Assembly: GCA_903918755.1 (NCBI GenBank)
Contig: CAIXFN010000072.1
Location: 1 to 64,000, forward strand
Source of the DNA: an uncultured Pedosphaera sp.
Lineage (GTDB): Bacteria; Verrucomicrobiota; Verrucomicrobiia; Limisphaerales; Pedosphaeraceae
DNA length: 64,000 bases
Direction of reading: 5' to 3'
Shown: piece by piece, positions 1-9,756 of the stretch
Layout of the letters: each line of letters opens with the position of its first letter
How positions within the stretch are numbered: position 1 is the stretch's first letter
Notes under the pieces: generated by a model
Database searches by the model: none
What the model was told of the DNA's origin: nothing
What the model saw: only the letters and a program-made list of their open reading frames with translations
Translations under genes and position numbers: made by a program

Positions 1-87
1 CACCCCAATGGCACGGTCACCATCCTCGCGCAAGAACCCAATCCCAAGGAACGCCCAAAGATTTTGCTGCAAATCCGCAGCCCTTGA
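1..87 (+). CDS. C-terminal end of a truncated CDS
   Basis: The window opens inside a reading frame that runs 28 codons and stops at TGA 85-87. The visible residues end in KILLQIRSP. No domain can be recognised from so little sequence. An intergenic stretch of about 180 bp with no obvious signal separates it from the next gene. It could also be a chance open frame, because the upstream part is outside the window. Confidence 0.45.
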   Translation, partial: HPNGTVTILAQEPNPKERPKILLQIRSP

Positions 88-270
88 CTTAGTCCGCCTT
101 TGCTCGCACACATTTGTTCGCCTTTGAAATCCTCGCGACATTATGAATCTTTTTTCTCGCCAAACCCGGCGCTTCGGTGAACTTTTGGATGCTTCACGGT
201 TGCAAGTCCTGGATCCCCTGATGGGCCGGGTTCTTCGGCTGGGAGCGTCAAATAGCTAAATGAACGAACT

Positions 271-732
271 ATGAAAATTCTATCCATACTCCTGCTGACC
301 ATCCTCGCCCTGGCGGCCCCGGCCGCGGACAAGCCCTACAACGAGGAAGCGGACGCCAAACTCGAAATCAAACAAGCCCTCGCCCAGGCGGGCACCAATC
401 AGACTCCCGTCATCCTTGTTTTTGGAGCCAATTGGTGCGGGGATTGCGTCATGCTGAACTCGGCGATGAAAAGCGGGGCCAGCGCGCCCCTTTTCGCGAA
501 GGACTTCAAGATTGTGAAAGTCGATGTGGGTCATTTTGACAAGAATGAGGATGTGGCCAAGACCTATGGCGTGCCGTTGAAAAAGGGCATCCCCGCCGTG
601 GCGATCGTTTCCGCGAAGAACGAGGTGCTCTATGTCACCAAAGATGGCGAACTCGCCAGCGCCCGGAAACTGGGGGAGACCGGAGTTTACGAATTTTTCA
701 AGCGGGTGTTGGCCACCTCGGTGCCCAAGTAA
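271..732 (+). CDS. Secreted thioredoxin-family protein
   Basis: This encodes 153 residues. Residues 1-19 form a typical signal peptide (MKILSILLLTILALAAPAA), so the protein probably works in the periplasm. The thioredoxin active site is visible as NWCGDC (Cys56, Cys59) after a VILVFGA beta strand. The cis-Pro region is visible as GIPAVAIV near residue 111. The WCGDC variant is common in thioredoxin-like reductases or isomerases that hold large periplasmic thioredoxin-fold domains. The likely role is thiol-disulfide exchange; the partner is unknown. The gene lies 28 bp upstream of a secreted hydrolase and may be co-transcribed with it. Identification of the fold is firm, but the exact role is not. 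Confidence 0.85.
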   Translation: MKILSILLLTILALAAPAADKPYNEEADAKLEIKQALAQAGTNQTPVILVFGANWCGDCVMLNSAMKSGASAPLFAKDFKIVKVDVGHFDKNEDVAKTYGVPLKKGIPAVAIVSAKNEVLYVTKDGELASARKLGETGVYEFFKRVLATSVPK

Positions 733-760
733 ACAAAGGTCGCCCGCCAATACCAAACTT

Positions 761-2023
761 ATGAACCCCTGGAAAGCCATCTCCTTACCGCGCATGCTGG
801 TCGCGACCTTGCTCCTGCAACTCCCGGCCGGGGCCGGCGCGCAAACGGACCCGCCCAAAATGTTTACGGTCACCACCGACAAAGTGGAAAACGGCAGTCT
901 GAGTATCACCCCGACGGTGCCGGAGGATGGCAAATTGGCCGCCGGAACCGTACTCACCGTGAAACTGACTCCGGCCGCCGGTTACGCCCTGGACAGCGGC
1001 TACTTTACGACCCCGGGACCGTGGGGGAGGGCGTACCATGAGTTTGCGAGTTCCGAGTTCCAGGTCACCCTGGACCAAAACAAGGGCATCGGCGCATCGT
1101 TCATCGACCAAAAGGCTTTGGCGGGATTCACGGTGATCCAGGATGTGGTCTATGCGCAACCGGGCGTGAAGAAGCTGAAATATGACGTGTTTTCTCCGGT
1201 GGGAGCCAAAAATCTGCCGTTCATCGTCATCATTCACGGGGGCGGTTGGACCTCCAATACCGAAGATGTCATGCGGGGATTGGCCCGGGAATTGGTCCGG
1301 GGTGGCGGTTATGTGGTGGTCAGCATGGATTACCGCTGGCTCGGCACCCGCGATGGCGACACGGTCCCAAACACCATGGCCAACCTGATCGAGGATGTGT
1401 ATGGGGCGATCGCCCACCTGCAGGAACATGCCCAGGCATACGGGGCGGATCCTTCCCGGATCGCCGTGACGGGTGACAGTGCCGGCGGCCATTTGTCCGC
1501 TGCGGCCATCAATCTGGCCGGGCAGATCGGTGACGGCGGTTTTGGCGTGAAAGAGGGGGTGTACCAATTCAAGCCCACGTACCTGCCCGCCGGTAAAACG
1601 GCCAGTCAGGCGCGGCAGGAGATTCTTTCGGCCATCAAAGTGGCGGCGCCCAGCTACGGTGTGTTCGGCGGCGGGATGCTGGCGGGATTCGGTGGCCGGA
1701 GAAATGGCACCACTTCGCCCGACGCCACCATCAAGGCCGTCGCTCCGCAGGAAAACGTCCCCAATATCAAGGACCGCACCGTGCCGCAGTATTTACTGCG
1801 GGGCACGACCGATCCGTTGATCCCCGACGCCGCGGTGCAGGCCTACGCGGATGCCTTGAAAGCGGCCGGCCAGACGGTGGTGTATGAGCAAGTCGAAGGC
1901 GCCAGCCATGCCTTCTTCGACTGGAAGCCCGATGCGGGAACGAAGGCCACGTTTGCCAAATTCGGGGTCCCGTACGCCGCCAAGATGAAGGCGTTTTTTG
2001 ACGGGGTGTTTTATCCGAAGTGA
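761..2023 (+). CDS. Secreted alpha/beta hydrolase (BD-FAE / carboxylesterase-like)
   Basis: A start at ATG 761 gives 420 residues with a signal peptide (cleavage near AGAGAQ, residue 28). The frame is open further upstream, but that extension overlaps the thioredoxin gene. Residues about 35-115 form a separate beta-rich module with the look of a bacterial repeat or divergent InlB-B domain (VTTDKVENGSLSITP). The hydrolase fold follows, with an HGGGW oxyanion motif near residue 159, the nucleophile elbow GDSAGG (Ser240), a TTDPLIPD acid segment and a GASHAF histidine near the end. This arrangement is typical of BD-FAE/esterase enzymes that deacylate carbohydrate or small esters. The substrate cannot be read from sequence. 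Confidence 0.85.
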   Translation: MNPWKAISLPRMLVATLLLQLPAGAGAQTDPPKMFTVTTDKVENGSLSITPTVPEDGKLAAGTVLTVKLTPAAGYALDSGYFTTPGPWGRAYHEFASSEFQVTLDQNKGIGASFIDQKALAGFTVIQDVVYAQPGVKKLKYDVFSPVGAKNLPFIVIIHGGGWTSNTEDVMRGLARELVRGGGYVVVSMDYRWLGTRDGDTVPNTMANLIEDVYGAIAHLQEHAQAYGADPSRIAVTGDSAGGHLSAAAINLAGQIGDGGFGVKEGVYQFKPTYLPAGKTASQARQEILSAIKVAAPSYGVFGGGMLAGFGGRRNGTTSPDATIKAVAPQENVPNIKDRTVPQYLLRGTTDPLIPDAAVQAYADALKAAGQTVVYEQVEGASHAFFDWKPDAGTKATFAKFGVPYAAKMKAFFDGVFYPK

Positions 2024-2046
2024 GCGGCCGGACCGGGAGGAATTGC

Positions 2047-4425
2047 TTGTCCCGGCAGCGGCCGAAAGGTACGGTTGGCGAGGTTGTGAAGCGCAAATTC
2101 CATGCTGGTTGGCGCCCTTTGGTTACCGGGACGGCGCTTTTGCTTGGGTTGACTCAGTCGGGGCTGGCGGTGACGGATCGGCCCGTGAATGGCCAGGCCG
2201 TTTACCGGCGGTGGTGCGTCAATTGCCACGGCAAGGAAGGTGAAGGCGTCAAGGACAAGTATAATGGCGCGCTGCAGGGCGATTGGACGCTCGAAAAGCT
2301 TGCTCACTACATCGACCGGAAAATGCCGGATGATGACCCGGGGAAGTGCGCCGGACCGCAGGCGGAGGCGGTCGCCCGTTACATTTATGGCGAGTTTTAC
2401 TCGCGGGATGCCCGGGCGCGCAAGCACCCGGCGCGCGTGGAATTGGCGCGGTTGACCAATCGCCAGTACGTGCTGGTGGTGGCGGATTTGCTCCAGCAAT
2501 TCCAAGGTCCGGTGGCCGCGGTGAAGGAGACGCACGGCTTGCGGGCGACCTATTACTCTTCCCGCAACACCCGGCGGGAGGAGCAGGCCTTCGAACGCGT
2601 CGATGCGCAGGTGGATTTTGAGTTCGGCACGAATGGACCGGCCGGGGTTGCCGCCACCACGAACGGATTCGCGATCCATTGGCGCGGGTCGGTCGTGGCC
2701 GACGAGACGGGCGAGTACGAGTTCAGCTTAAAGACGCCGAACGGGGCGCGGCTGTGGGTGAACGACGACGAAACCCCGCTCGTGGATGGATCGGTGGCCT
2801 CCGGTACGACCAATGAGCCCCGGGCCAGCATCCGGTTGATCGGTGGTCGGGCTTATCCCGTGCGCTTGGAATTCGTCAAAGTGCCCTACAACTTCAAGGC
2901 CCCGAAAAATCCCAACTCCGGAATCGTCCTGCAATGGAAGCCGCCGCATGGCGCGTCCCAGGCGATTCCCGCCCGGAATCTTTCGCCGGAACGGGCGGAG
3001 CCAACCTTTGTCGTGGGGACCCCGTTTCCCGCCGACGACAGCAGCGCGGGCTATGAGCGCGGGGTGGGGGTGTCGAAGGCTTGGGATGAGGCCACCACCC
3101 AGGCGGCGGGCGAGGTTGCCAACTATGTTTTGAAACATCTGGATCGCCTGGCGCACAGCAAAGCGTCCGACACGAACCGTGCCGCCAAAGTGGAGACATT
3201 TTGCCGGGGATTCGTGGAGGCGGCGTTCCGTCGTCCGTTGACCGCCGAGCAAAACCGGATCTTTGTCACCCTGCCACTGACGGGCGCGCCGAAATTGGAA
3301 GCCGGGGTCAAGCGGGTTGTGCTGCTGGCGCTCCAATCGCCGCGGTTCCTGTATGTCGGCCTCGATAATGCGCAGCCGGACGATTTCACCGTGGCGGAGC
3401 GGCTGGCGTTGGAGTTGTGGGATTCGTTGCCCGATGCCGAACTGCGTCGCGCGGCCCGGGAGGGGGGGCTGCGTTCGCGCGAGCAAGTGGCGCAACAAGC
3501 CCGGCGCATGTTGCCGGATCCGCGCACGCGGACCAAGCTCCGCTATTTTCTGCAGCAATGGCTGCAAATGAACCGGGTGGAAGATTTGTCCAAGGACGCG
3601 CAGCTTTACCCCGGTTTTACCCCGGAAATGGTCGCCGATCTCCGCGTCTCCCTGAACCTGTTCCTGGATGATGTGGTGTGGGGCGGCACCCCGGATTATC
3701 GGCGGTTGCTGCTGGATCGGGATCTGTTCCTCAACGCCCGGTTGGCGCAATTTTACGGTCTCGAACTACCTCCGGCCGCGGCGACCAATGAATTTGTGAA
3801 AGTGGCCGCCGACCCGCACCAGCGTTCCGGCGTGGTGACGCATCCCTATTTGCTCGCGGAATTTTCCTATCCCAAATCCTCCTCGCCGATCCACCGGGGA
3901 GTGTTCCTGACGCGGAACATTGTCGGCCGTTCCTTGAAGCCGCCGCCGATGGCGCAGGTGTTCAAGGACGCCGATTTCGCCCCGAACCTGACCATGCGCG
4001 AGAAGGTGGCGGAACTCACCCGGCCGGCTGCTTGTCAGGCCTGCCACTCGGTCATCAATCCGCTGGGTTTCAGCCTGGAGCAGTATGACGCGGTGGGCCG
4101 TTTCCGCGCGCGGGAAGGGGAACGGGTCATCGATGTGGTGAGCAATTATCCCAACGACGATGGTTCCGTGGTCCAGTTCAAAGGGGCGCGCGACGTCGCG
4201 GAATTTGCCGCCGGCAGCGAGGAAGCCCACAACACTTTTATCGAGCAGTTGTTCCACCAACTGGTCAAGCAACCGGTCATGGCTTATGGTCCGGACGCCT
4301 TGAACCAGTTGCGCCACAATTTTGTGAACTCGGCCTGCAATGTGCAAACGTTGGTCGTGGAAATCGCCACGTTGTCCGCGTGGCATGGTTGTGAGAAGCC
4401 CGCGCCGCCCAAAAGAAAATCATGA
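2047..4425 (+). CDS. PA14/DUF1592-type planctomycete-like cytochrome protein
   Basis: This is a large exported protein with two c-type haem motifs, CVNCH near the N-terminus and CQACH near the C-terminus. Between them are a PA14 module (GLRATYYSS...ETGEYEFSL...LWVNDDE) and the DUF1592-DUF1588-DUF1585 series (signature [15 protein letters not shown]). The best start is TTG 2047, which sits 6 bp after GGGAGG at 2035-2040. GTG 2020 overlaps the upstream stop, and GTG 2086 would give a tighter signal peptide. The hydrophobic segment [18 protein letters not shown] supports export. In Planctomycetota and Verrucomicrobiota these proteins occur next to a DUF1552 gene, as here with a 4-bp ATGA overlap. 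The function is unproven; redox-linked handling of extracellular substrates is usually assumed. Confidence 0.85.
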   Translation: MSRQRPKGTVGEVVKRKFHAGWRPLVTGTALLLGLTQSGLAVTDRPVNGQAVYRRWCVNCHGKEGEGVKDKYNGALQGDWTLEKLAHYIDRKMPDDDPGKCAGPQAEAVARYIYGEFYSRDARARKHPARVELARLTNRQYVLVVADLLQQFQGPVAAVKETHGLRATYYSSRNTRREEQAFERVDAQVDFEFGTNGPAGVAATTNGFAIHWRGSVVADETGEYEFSLKTPNGARLWVNDDETPLVDGSVASGTTNEPRASIRLIGGRAYPVRLEFVKVPYNFKAPKNPNSGIVLQWKPPHGASQAIPARNLSPERAEPTFVVGTPFPADDSSAGYERGVGVSKAWDEATTQAAGEVANYVLKHLDRLAHSKASDTNRAAKVETFCRGFVEAAFRRPLTAEQNRIFVTLPLTGAPKLEAGVKRVVLLALQSPRFLYVGLDNAQPDDFTVAERLALELWDSLPDAELRRAAREGGLRSREQVAQQARRMLPDPRTRTKLRYFLQQWLQMNRVEDLSKDAQLYPGFTPEMVADLRVSLNLFLDDVVWGGTPDYRRLLLDRDLFLNARLAQFYGLELPPAAATNEFVKVAADPHQRSGVVTHPYLLAEFSYPKSSSPIHRGVFLTRNIVGRSLKPPPMAQVFKDADFAPNLTMREKVAELTRPAACQACHSVINPLGFSLEQYDAVGRFRAREGERVIDVVSNYPNDDGSVVQFKGARDVAEFAAGSEEAHNTFIEQLFHQLVKQPVMAYGPDALNQLRHNFVNSACNVQTLVVEIATLSAWHGCEKPAPPKRKS

Positions 4426-5735
4426 ACGCCATCCATCGCCGCCAATTCATCCAGCGCGTCGGTTTGTCCGCCGCGTCGCTCCCGTTCCTCATGGGATTGC
4501 CCAGCCTGGGCCTGGCTGCGCCGGCGCGGCCGCGCCAGCGCCTGATCGTCATGTTCAGCCCGAATGGCACCGTGCCCACGGCGTATTGGCCGGACGAGAC
4601 CGGGGCGGACTTCAAACTGAAGGAGATTCTCTCGCCCCTGGAGCCGTACCGGGACCGGATGCTCATTTTGCGCGGATTATCCAACAAGGTGCGGGGCGAT
4701 GGCGATGGACACATGCGCGGCATGAGTTGTCTGCTGACGGCCATCGAACTTTTTCCCGGGAATATCCAAGGCGGGTCGGACACCCCGGCGGGCTGGGCGA
4801 GCGGGATTTCGATTGATCAGGAGATCAAGGATTACTTCCAAAGCCGGGAGGAAACGCGCACGCGCTTTGGCTCGCTGGAATTCGGCGTGGGCGTGACGGA
4901 CCGGGCGGACCCCTGGACGCGCATGTCCTACGCGGGACCGAACCGGCCGGTTGCGCCCATCTCCGATCCGTACCAGATGTATCAAAAGTTGTACGGGCAA
5001 TTGCAGGACAAGGAGGACTTGAAGAGCGTGCTCGACAGCGTGCGTGAGGACTTGAAAAAGGTGGGCAAGCTGATCAGCGCCGAAGACCGGAAGCTGCTGG
5101 CGGAACATCAAGCGCTCGTCCGCCAGATGGAAAAAGAGATTGCCGAGGCGGGTCGGCAAAAGCTCCGGGTGGCGCCGCCTACGTTCGAGGCGGGAATTGC
5201 GGATCAAAATGACAATGTCCCACGCTTGAGCCGGATGCAGATCGACCTGCTCGTGAACAGTTTTGTGAACGACATGGCGCGTGTGGCGACGCTGCAGTTT
5301 ACCAAGTCCGTCGGGATGGCGAAGATGAAGTGGCTCGACATCAATGACGGGCATCACACGCTGTCGCATGAGCAGGACAAGAATGTGGAAGCGGTGACCA
5401 AGCTGACCAAGATCAATACCTGGTTTTGCGGGGAACTCCGTTACCTGGTGGACAAGCTGGCCCACACCCCCGAACCCGGCGCCTCGGGCACGATGCTCGA
5501 CAACACCCTCATCGTCTGGACCAACGAACTCGGCAAGGGCAATTCCCACACGCTGGATAACATTCCCTTTGTGCTGGTGGGTGGGGGCTGGGGATTCCGG
5601 ATGGGCCGCTCGCTGGACTTCAAGCAGACTGCCCACAATCGCCTGCACCTGGCCCTGGCCCACGGAGCCGGTCACCGCATTGACACGTTTGGGAAAGTCG
5701 CCCTGTGTGAAGGCGGGCCAATCAATCTGGGCTGA
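4422..5735 (+). CDS. DUF1552 family protein with Tat-like signal
   Basis: This encodes 437 residues. The N-terminus carries a twin-arginine-like signal ([20 protein letters not shown]) followed by the DUF1552 body, recognisable from [13 protein letters not shown] and the C-terminal [11 protein letters not shown]. The fold resembles that of DUF1501/sulfatase-like proteins, and the reaction is unknown. Its ATG overlaps the stop of the DUF1592 cytochrome gene by 4 bp, so the two are translationally coupled, which is the normal pairing of these families. Tat export implies that the protein folds, probably with a cofactor, before leaving the cytoplasm. The gene ends 27 bp before the convergent GNAT gene. 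Confidence 0.87.
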   Translation: MNAIHRRQFIQRVGLSAASLPFLMGLPSLGLAAPARPRQRLIVMFSPNGTVPTAYWPDETGADFKLKEILSPLEPYRDRMLILRGLSNKVRGDGDGHMRGMSCLLTAIELFPGNIQGGSDTPAGWASGISIDQEIKDYFQSREETRTRFGSLEFGVGVTDRADPWTRMSYAGPNRPVAPISDPYQMYQKLYGQLQDKEDLKSVLDSVREDLKKVGKLISAEDRKLLAEHQALVRQMEKEIAEAGRQKLRVAPPTFEAGIADQNDNVPRLSRMQIDLLVNSFVNDMARVATLQFTKSVGMAKMKWLDINDGHHTLSHEQDKNVEAVTKLTKINTWFCGELRYLVDKLAHTPEPGASGTMLDNTLIVWTNELGKGNSHTLDNIPFVLVGGGWGFRMGRSLDFKQTAHNRLHLALAHGAGHRIDTFGKVALCEGGPINLG

Positions 5736-5762
5736 CGCGCTGGTTTTTGGCTCAGGTCCAAC

Positions 5763-6293
5763 TCACGAGCCGAGTTGCACCGCTCGCGGAAATTGTGCGG
5801 CCAGCAGTTCGTAATAAATCAGCGGACAAAGGAGATAGGTCACCCGGCCGACTTCGTTAAAGCCGTTCCGCGCGTAGAAGGGGCCGGCTCCAGCTGGGGC
5901 GTCGTAGGCGTCCAGGCGGAGGGCGTCCGCCGGCCACGCCTGGGCGATGCGCAGGGCCTCCCGCAGGCAGCCCCGACCAATGCCCTGACGTTGGTGCGCG
6001 GGCGCCACGGTGATGCCAACCAGGTAGAGCGGATTTTTGCACGGGGTGAAGTAATCCGGGTCGATGGCCCAGGGTTTCTTGGTGGTCAAGCGGACCGTGG
6101 CGAGGATTTCCCGATCTTCGCGGGCGAGAAATACTCGTGAATTTCGCATCGCAAACAGGACCCCCTTTTCCGAAGTCCGGGTGGACCACGGGCCCACTCC
6201 GTGCAGTCGTGTCAGATGCTCCGCCGCGGCCGTTTGCAGCTCGGCGAGGGCGGGGGCGTCATCGACTGCGGCCGGAAGTAGTTTAAGAGCCAT
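5763..6293 (-). CDS. GNAT family N-acetyltransferase
   Basis: This encodes 176 residues. The acetyl-CoA binding motif A is visible as VGITVAPAHQRQGIGRGCL (Q/R-x-x-G-x-G/A form), followed by LRLDAYDAPAGAGPFYARNGF, a typical GNAT motif-B region. This is enough to assign the superfamily, which transfers acetyl from acetyl-CoA to an amine. The substrate is not deducible. It is the last gene before a convergent boundary and may be part of the minus-strand run with the ABC exporter genes. Confidence 0.85.
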   Translation of the reverse strand: MALKLLPAAVDDAPALAELQTAAAEHLTRLHGVGPWSTRTSEKGVLFAMRNSRVFLAREDREILATVRLTTKKPWAIDPDYFTPCKNPLYLVGITVAPAHQRQGIGRGCLREALRIAQAWPADALRLDAYDAPAGAGPFYARNGFNEVGRVTYLLCPLIYYELLAAQFPRAVQLGS

Positions 6294-6312
6294 GCTGTCT
6301 GGTACTGCTGCA

Positions 6313-7641
6313 TCAGTCCGCTTCCCAGCGGAAGCAGCGGTGGGCGAACCAGCCGCACAGGGCGGTGGCGGCGAAGAGGACTGCCGCGGGGGCGAGGGCG
6401 GCGCTGAGACCGAGGCCGCGCCAGGTCATGGCGTCGTAACCATCCATGGCCCAGCGGGTGGGAATGAAGATGGTGACGTTCTGCAACCAGGCCGGAAAGA
6501 TGAAGGAGGGGATCCAGGCGCCGCCGAGCATGACGAGCATGAGGAGCACAAAGATGGCCAGGCCGCGGGTGGCTTCGGGAGTGCGGCCCAGCGCGGCGAT
6601 GAACAGGCCGAGGCTCGCGGCAAAGGTGCTAACCCCGAGGTTAATCAGGAAGAAGCCCAGCCAACTGCCGTTGATCTGCACATGAAACACCACCATGCTA
6701 AAAGCCCAGCAGATGGCCAGGGTGCTGAGCGCGATGAGAGTGCTGCTGCTGGCGCGACCGAGCAGCAGGGTGCGGCGGGACAGCGGGGCCGCGCGCAGAC
6801 GACGCCACAATCCGCGTTGGCGCTCCAGCAGGATGCCCAGCCCCCAGTCAATCGCCGCCATGAGGACGAACTGCATCCCCATGCCGGCGAAGGAATGGGC
6901 GTAACCGTTGTAACGCCCGATCCCGGATTCCGCTGGTGCCTCGCTTTCCTCATCCTTCATTTTGAAGGGCAGGGAGAAACCGCCCCCCGCGCCACCGCCG
7001 CTGCCCCTGCCGGCAGTGGTGGCCAGGTTCGTGTTCGCTGCCACCCGCGAAAGCCATTGATCCACATTCGTCAACAAACCGCGCAATGCACCATTGTCGG
7101 CGGGGGAGAGACCGGAACCGAGATCCAGGCGTTTCAAGGCGTTTTGGGCCAATTGGCGCCCCCCGGTACCAGAGAAGATATTCTGGCTGACAGCCTGCAT
7201 GATGTGTTGCATGAGGATGCCCTGGACCATGCTGGATTCGATATTGCGCGAGGGATCGTGGAGGACCGTGAGTTCCGGTTTGGCGCCCGGGCTGAAAAAG
7301 CTGGAACTGGCATCGGCACCAAAATTCTTCGGGAAAATGACCGCCACGGCGGTTTTACCTTGTTTGATGGCGGCCCGAGCCTCCGCTTCCGGCACCAGGG
7401 TGGCTTTCAGGGAGGCGTCGGCCAGGATGTTGGTGAGGATTTTCCGGGTGATGGTGCTGTCATCCAAATCGGTGATCTGGATGGGCACCCCGCTGGACTT
7501 GGTTTTGCCACTCTGGCCCCCGAACAGGCTGCCGAAAAAGGAGGCAATCGCGATGGGCACCGCCAGCGTCAAAATCAGGGCGCGGCGGTTCCCGACATGC
7601 AGTTTTAAATCCTTCCGAATGATGGCGAGCAGGGGGCGCAT
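6313..7641 (-). CDS. ABC-2 type transporter permease
   Basis: This encodes 442 residues. It has an N-terminal membrane segment (LILTLAVPIAIASFFGSLFGG), a long extracytoplasmic domain of about 200 residues, then a C-terminal cluster of five or so membrane helices. This is the architecture of ABC-2/YhgE-type exporters. The stretch FGADASSSFFSPGAKPELTV and the IESSMVQGILMQ segment match the extracellular domain of drug or Na+ efflux permeases. The ATPase gene lies directly upstream with a 2-bp gap, so the two form one exporter. The transported substrate is unknown. Confidence 0.88.
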   Translation of the reverse strand: MRPLLAIIRKDLKLHVGNRRALILTLAVPIAIASFFGSLFGGQSGKTKSSGVPIQITDLDDSTITRKILTNILADASLKATLVPEAEARAAIKQGKTAVAVIFPKNFGADASSSFFSPGAKPELTVLHDPSRNIESSMVQGILMQHIMQAVSQNIFSGTGGRQLAQNALKRLDLGSGLSPADNGALRGLLTNVDQWLSRVAANTNLATTAGRGSGGGAGGGFSLPFKMKDEESEAPAESGIGRYNGYAHSFAGMGMQFVLMAAIDWGLGILLERQRGLWRRLRAAPLSRRTLLLGRASSSTLIALSTLAICWAFSMVVFHVQINGSWLGFFLINLGVSTFAASLGLFIAALGRTPEATRGLAIFVLLMLVMLGGAWIPSFIFPAWLQNVTIFIPTRWAMDGYDAMTWRGLGLSAALAPAAVLFAATALCGWFAHRCFRWEAD

Positions 7642-7643
7642 GG

Positions 7644-8594
7644 TCAGGTGTCGCGGAGTTGACGGCCGGTGAGGGTGAGGAAAATGGATTCGAGATTGGG
7701 ACGGTCCGAGGAGAGGTGGACGATGGTTTCGTGGTGTTCCCGGAGGAAATGCAGGATGGGGGAGGCGCTGGCCGTGAGATCGTCCAACTCCAGGGAAAGC
7801 AAAGCTCCGGCCAGTTCGGCCGAGCGAATGCCGGCCAATTGGCGGAGGGCAGGCAACCAGGCGCCGGCGGGGGCCTGCGCGAGCGTGATCTTCAGCAGAT
7901 TGCCGCCGCTACCGGCGCGCGCGCGCAGGGCGGCGATGGTGTCATCGGCGATCACCTTGCCATGATCCACGATGACGACGCGATCGCACAACCGCTCGAC
8001 TTCTTCCATGTAATGCGTGGTGTAGAGAATCGTTTTGCCGCGGGCGCGCAAGGCCTCGATGTTGTCAAAGATGGCGTTGCGGCTTTGCGGATCGACGCCC
8101 ACGGTGGGTTCATCGAGGAGCAGGAGTTGCGGGTCATGCAGCAGGGCGGCGGCGAGGTTCAACCGGCGCTTCATGCCGCCGCTAAACGTCCGGGCCTTGT
8201 CCCGGGCGCGGTCGGCCAGCCCCACGATCGCGAGGGCGTCCGCCATTCGTTGATGCAGCGTGGCCTTTTCCAGACTGTAAAGGGCGCCGAAGAAGGCGAG
8301 GTTTTCCGCGGCGGTTAAATCCTCGTACAAAGCCAATTCCTGGGGCACGAGGCCGAGTTGCCGCTTCAAAGGATCGGTGTCCCCCGCCAAGGCCCGCCCA
8401 TCGATTAACACCTGCCCGGAGTCGGGCGTGAGCAAACCGGCGAGCATGGAAAGGGTGGTGGTTTTGCCGGCGCCGTTCGGGCCGAGCAGGCCGAGGCATT
8501 CCCCCCGTTGGACGGTGAAGGAGACGCCATCCACGGCCGCCAGGGAGCCGTAAGTCTTGCGAAGTTGACGGATTTCCAGCAGGGGTGAGCTCAT
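7644..8594 (-). CDS. ABC transporter ATP-binding protein
   Basis: This encodes 316 residues with a complete nucleotide-binding domain. It shows Walker A GPNGAGKTTT near residue 39, Q-loop LVPQELALYEDLTAAEN, signature FSGGMKRRL, Walker B LLLLDEPTVGVDP and the H-loop TTHYMEE. The DRA/CcmA-like C-terminal extension of about 90 residues is typical of ABC-2 drug or polysaccharide exporter ATPases. It pairs with the permease directly downstream. Its start overlaps the upstream glycosylase stop by 4 bp, suggesting one transcript. Confidence 0.92.
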   Translation of the reverse strand: MSSPLLEIRQLRKTYGSLAAVDGVSFTVQRGECLGLLGPNGAGKTTTLSMLAGLLTPDSGQVLIDGRALAGDTDPLKRQLGLVPQELALYEDLTAAENLAFFGALYSLEKATLHQRMADALAIVGLADRARDKARTFSGGMKRRLNLAAALLHDPQLLLLDEPTVGVDPQSRNAIFDNIEALRARGKTILYTTHYMEEVERLCDRVVIVDHGKVIADDTIAALRARAGSGGNLLKITLAQAPAGAWLPALRQLAGIRSAELAGALLSLELDDLTASASPILHFLREHHETIVHLSSDRPNLESIFLTLTGRQLRDT

Positions 8595-9211
8595 GTTTGG
8601 GGAGGGAGTTCCAGGGCCCGCCAGAGGTACCAGGCGGCAAATGAACGATAAGGACGCCAGATTTCCCCGTGGGCCAGAAGTTCGGCGGGCGTGGGCATTT
8701 CCCCACCCCGGTAAGTGACGGCGAAACCCTTGCGGACGCCAAAGTCGGTGGCGGGAAGGATATCGGGGCGGCCGAGTTTGAACATCAGGACCATGTGAAC
8801 CGTCCAGGGCCCCACGCCACGAATGGTGGTGAGTCGGTTGATGATTTCGTCATCCGGCAGCCGGGCAATCGTGCGCGAGTCCGGGACAATGCCGTCCCGG
8901 GTGGCGGTGGCGATGGCTTTGATGGCGGCGGTTTTGGCGCGGGACAGGCCGGCGCCGCGCAGGCGGTCGTCCGGGGTGGCCAGGACGTCTTCCGGCAGCG
9001 GGAAGGGGCGTTCGGGATACAAGGCGCGAAAGCGCTTAAGAATGGTGCCGGCGGCGTTGCCGTTCAGTTGCTGATGGATGACGGACTGGACCAACGCGGC
9101 AAAAGGGCTGCGTCGGCGTTCGGGCTTCCAGCCGCACGCTCCCACCCGGGTGATCAATTGCCCGAGAACGGGATCGGATCGAGTGAGGTGTTGGAGGGCG
9201 GCGGCGCTCAT
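8591..9211 (-). CDS. DNA-3-methyladenine glycosylase (AlkA-like, HhH-GPD)
   Basis: This encodes 206 residues. The helix-hairpin-helix-GPD core is visible as LTTIRGVGPWTVHMVLMF, followed by PATDFGVRKG, in which Asp156 aligns with the catalytic Asp of AlkA-type glycosylases. The protein lacks the N-terminal beta domain of E. coli AlkA, so it is the shorter bacterial form. It excises alkylated bases in base-excision repair. There is no FeS cluster motif. Its stop overlaps the start of the ABC ATPase gene. Confidence 0.88.
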   Translation of the reverse strand: MSAAALQHLTRSDPVLGQLITRVGACGWKPERRRSPFAALVQSVIHQQLNGNAAGTILKRFRALYPERPFPLPEDVLATPDDRLRGAGLSRAKTAAIKAIATATRDGIVPDSRTIARLPDDEIINRLTTIRGVGPWTVHMVLMFKLGRPDILPATDFGVRKGFAVTYRGGEMPTPAELLAHGEIWRPYRSFAAWYLWRALELPPQT

Positions 9212-9221
9212 GGACGCGGGT

Positions 9222-9722
9222 TCAAGGGGTGAGCGTTTTGGTGGCCGTGATACGATTGATGACCCATTTGCCTTCGATCTTCCGCAAGGAAAAACGGAGT
9301 TGTTGGAAGATCTGGTCGGCTTCGGTGCTCAGTTTGGCGGCGAGGGTGAGGTCCGCGGTAGCGGTGTCCGGTTCGGGCCCGAGGTTGACATTGATGTCGA
9401 GGAATTTGGCCTGGAGGGAGGCGATCGCGGTACGGGCGGCCAGGGCGGCTTGCAGCAATTCCTCCCGGCGCGAGAAAGTATGGTTTTGCAGCCGGGGATC
9501 ATCCAATTGCACCTCGAGGGATTCGGCAAAGAAGGTGCCCAATTGCTGCACCGCAGCCACGCGGGCGATGTTGCCCTCGTTCGCACCGAAGGAAACGAGT
9601 TGGGCAACTTTCAGCAGGCGGCGTTGGATTTCGGCTTGCGGGCTGGGAAAGAACACGGAGCGCGCCCAGAAAGCCAGGGCGATCACCAAACCCACCAGGA
9701 TCAGCCGGAATACCATTTTCAT
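9222..9722 (-). CDS. Membrane-anchored hypothetical protein, possible NTF2-like fold
   Basis: This encodes 166 residues. One N-terminal membrane anchor (VFRLILVGLVIALAFWA) is followed by a soluble domain of about 130 residues. The pattern of a helical N-terminal part (IQRRLLKVAQLVSFGANEGN) and a late beta region (TADLTLAAKLSTE...LRFSLRKIEGKWVINRI) resembles SnoaL/NTF2-like domains, which often end in a W-x-I strand. No catalytic residue is evident. It lies 34 bp downstream of signal peptidase I on the same strand and may share its transcript. Treat the fold assignment as a suggestion only. Confidence 0.7.
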   Translation of the reverse strand: MKMVFRLILVGLVIALAFWARSVFFPSPQAEIQRRLLKVAQLVSFGANEGNIARVAAVQQLGTFFAESLEVQLDDPRLQNHTFSRREELLQAALAARTAIASLQAKFLDINVNLGPEPDTATADLTLAAKLSTEADQIFQQLRFSLRKIEGKWVINRITATKTLTP

Positions 9723-9756
9723 ATGTCAGTTTAGCAGGCGCGGGCAGGGGGTGGCA

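Noticed and set aside
280-957. Long antisense open frames opposite the thioredoxin and hydrolase genes, and the similar ones opposite most other genes
   Set aside because: They lie fully opposite genes with clear domains, show no motifs or ribosome sites, and are expected in high-GC DNA where antisense frames stay open.
6064-7608. 514-codon plus-strand frame opposite the ABC permease
   Set aside because: Its translation is low-complexity Gly/Glu/Gln-rich text and the opposite strand encodes a clear ABC-2 permease coupled to its ATPase.
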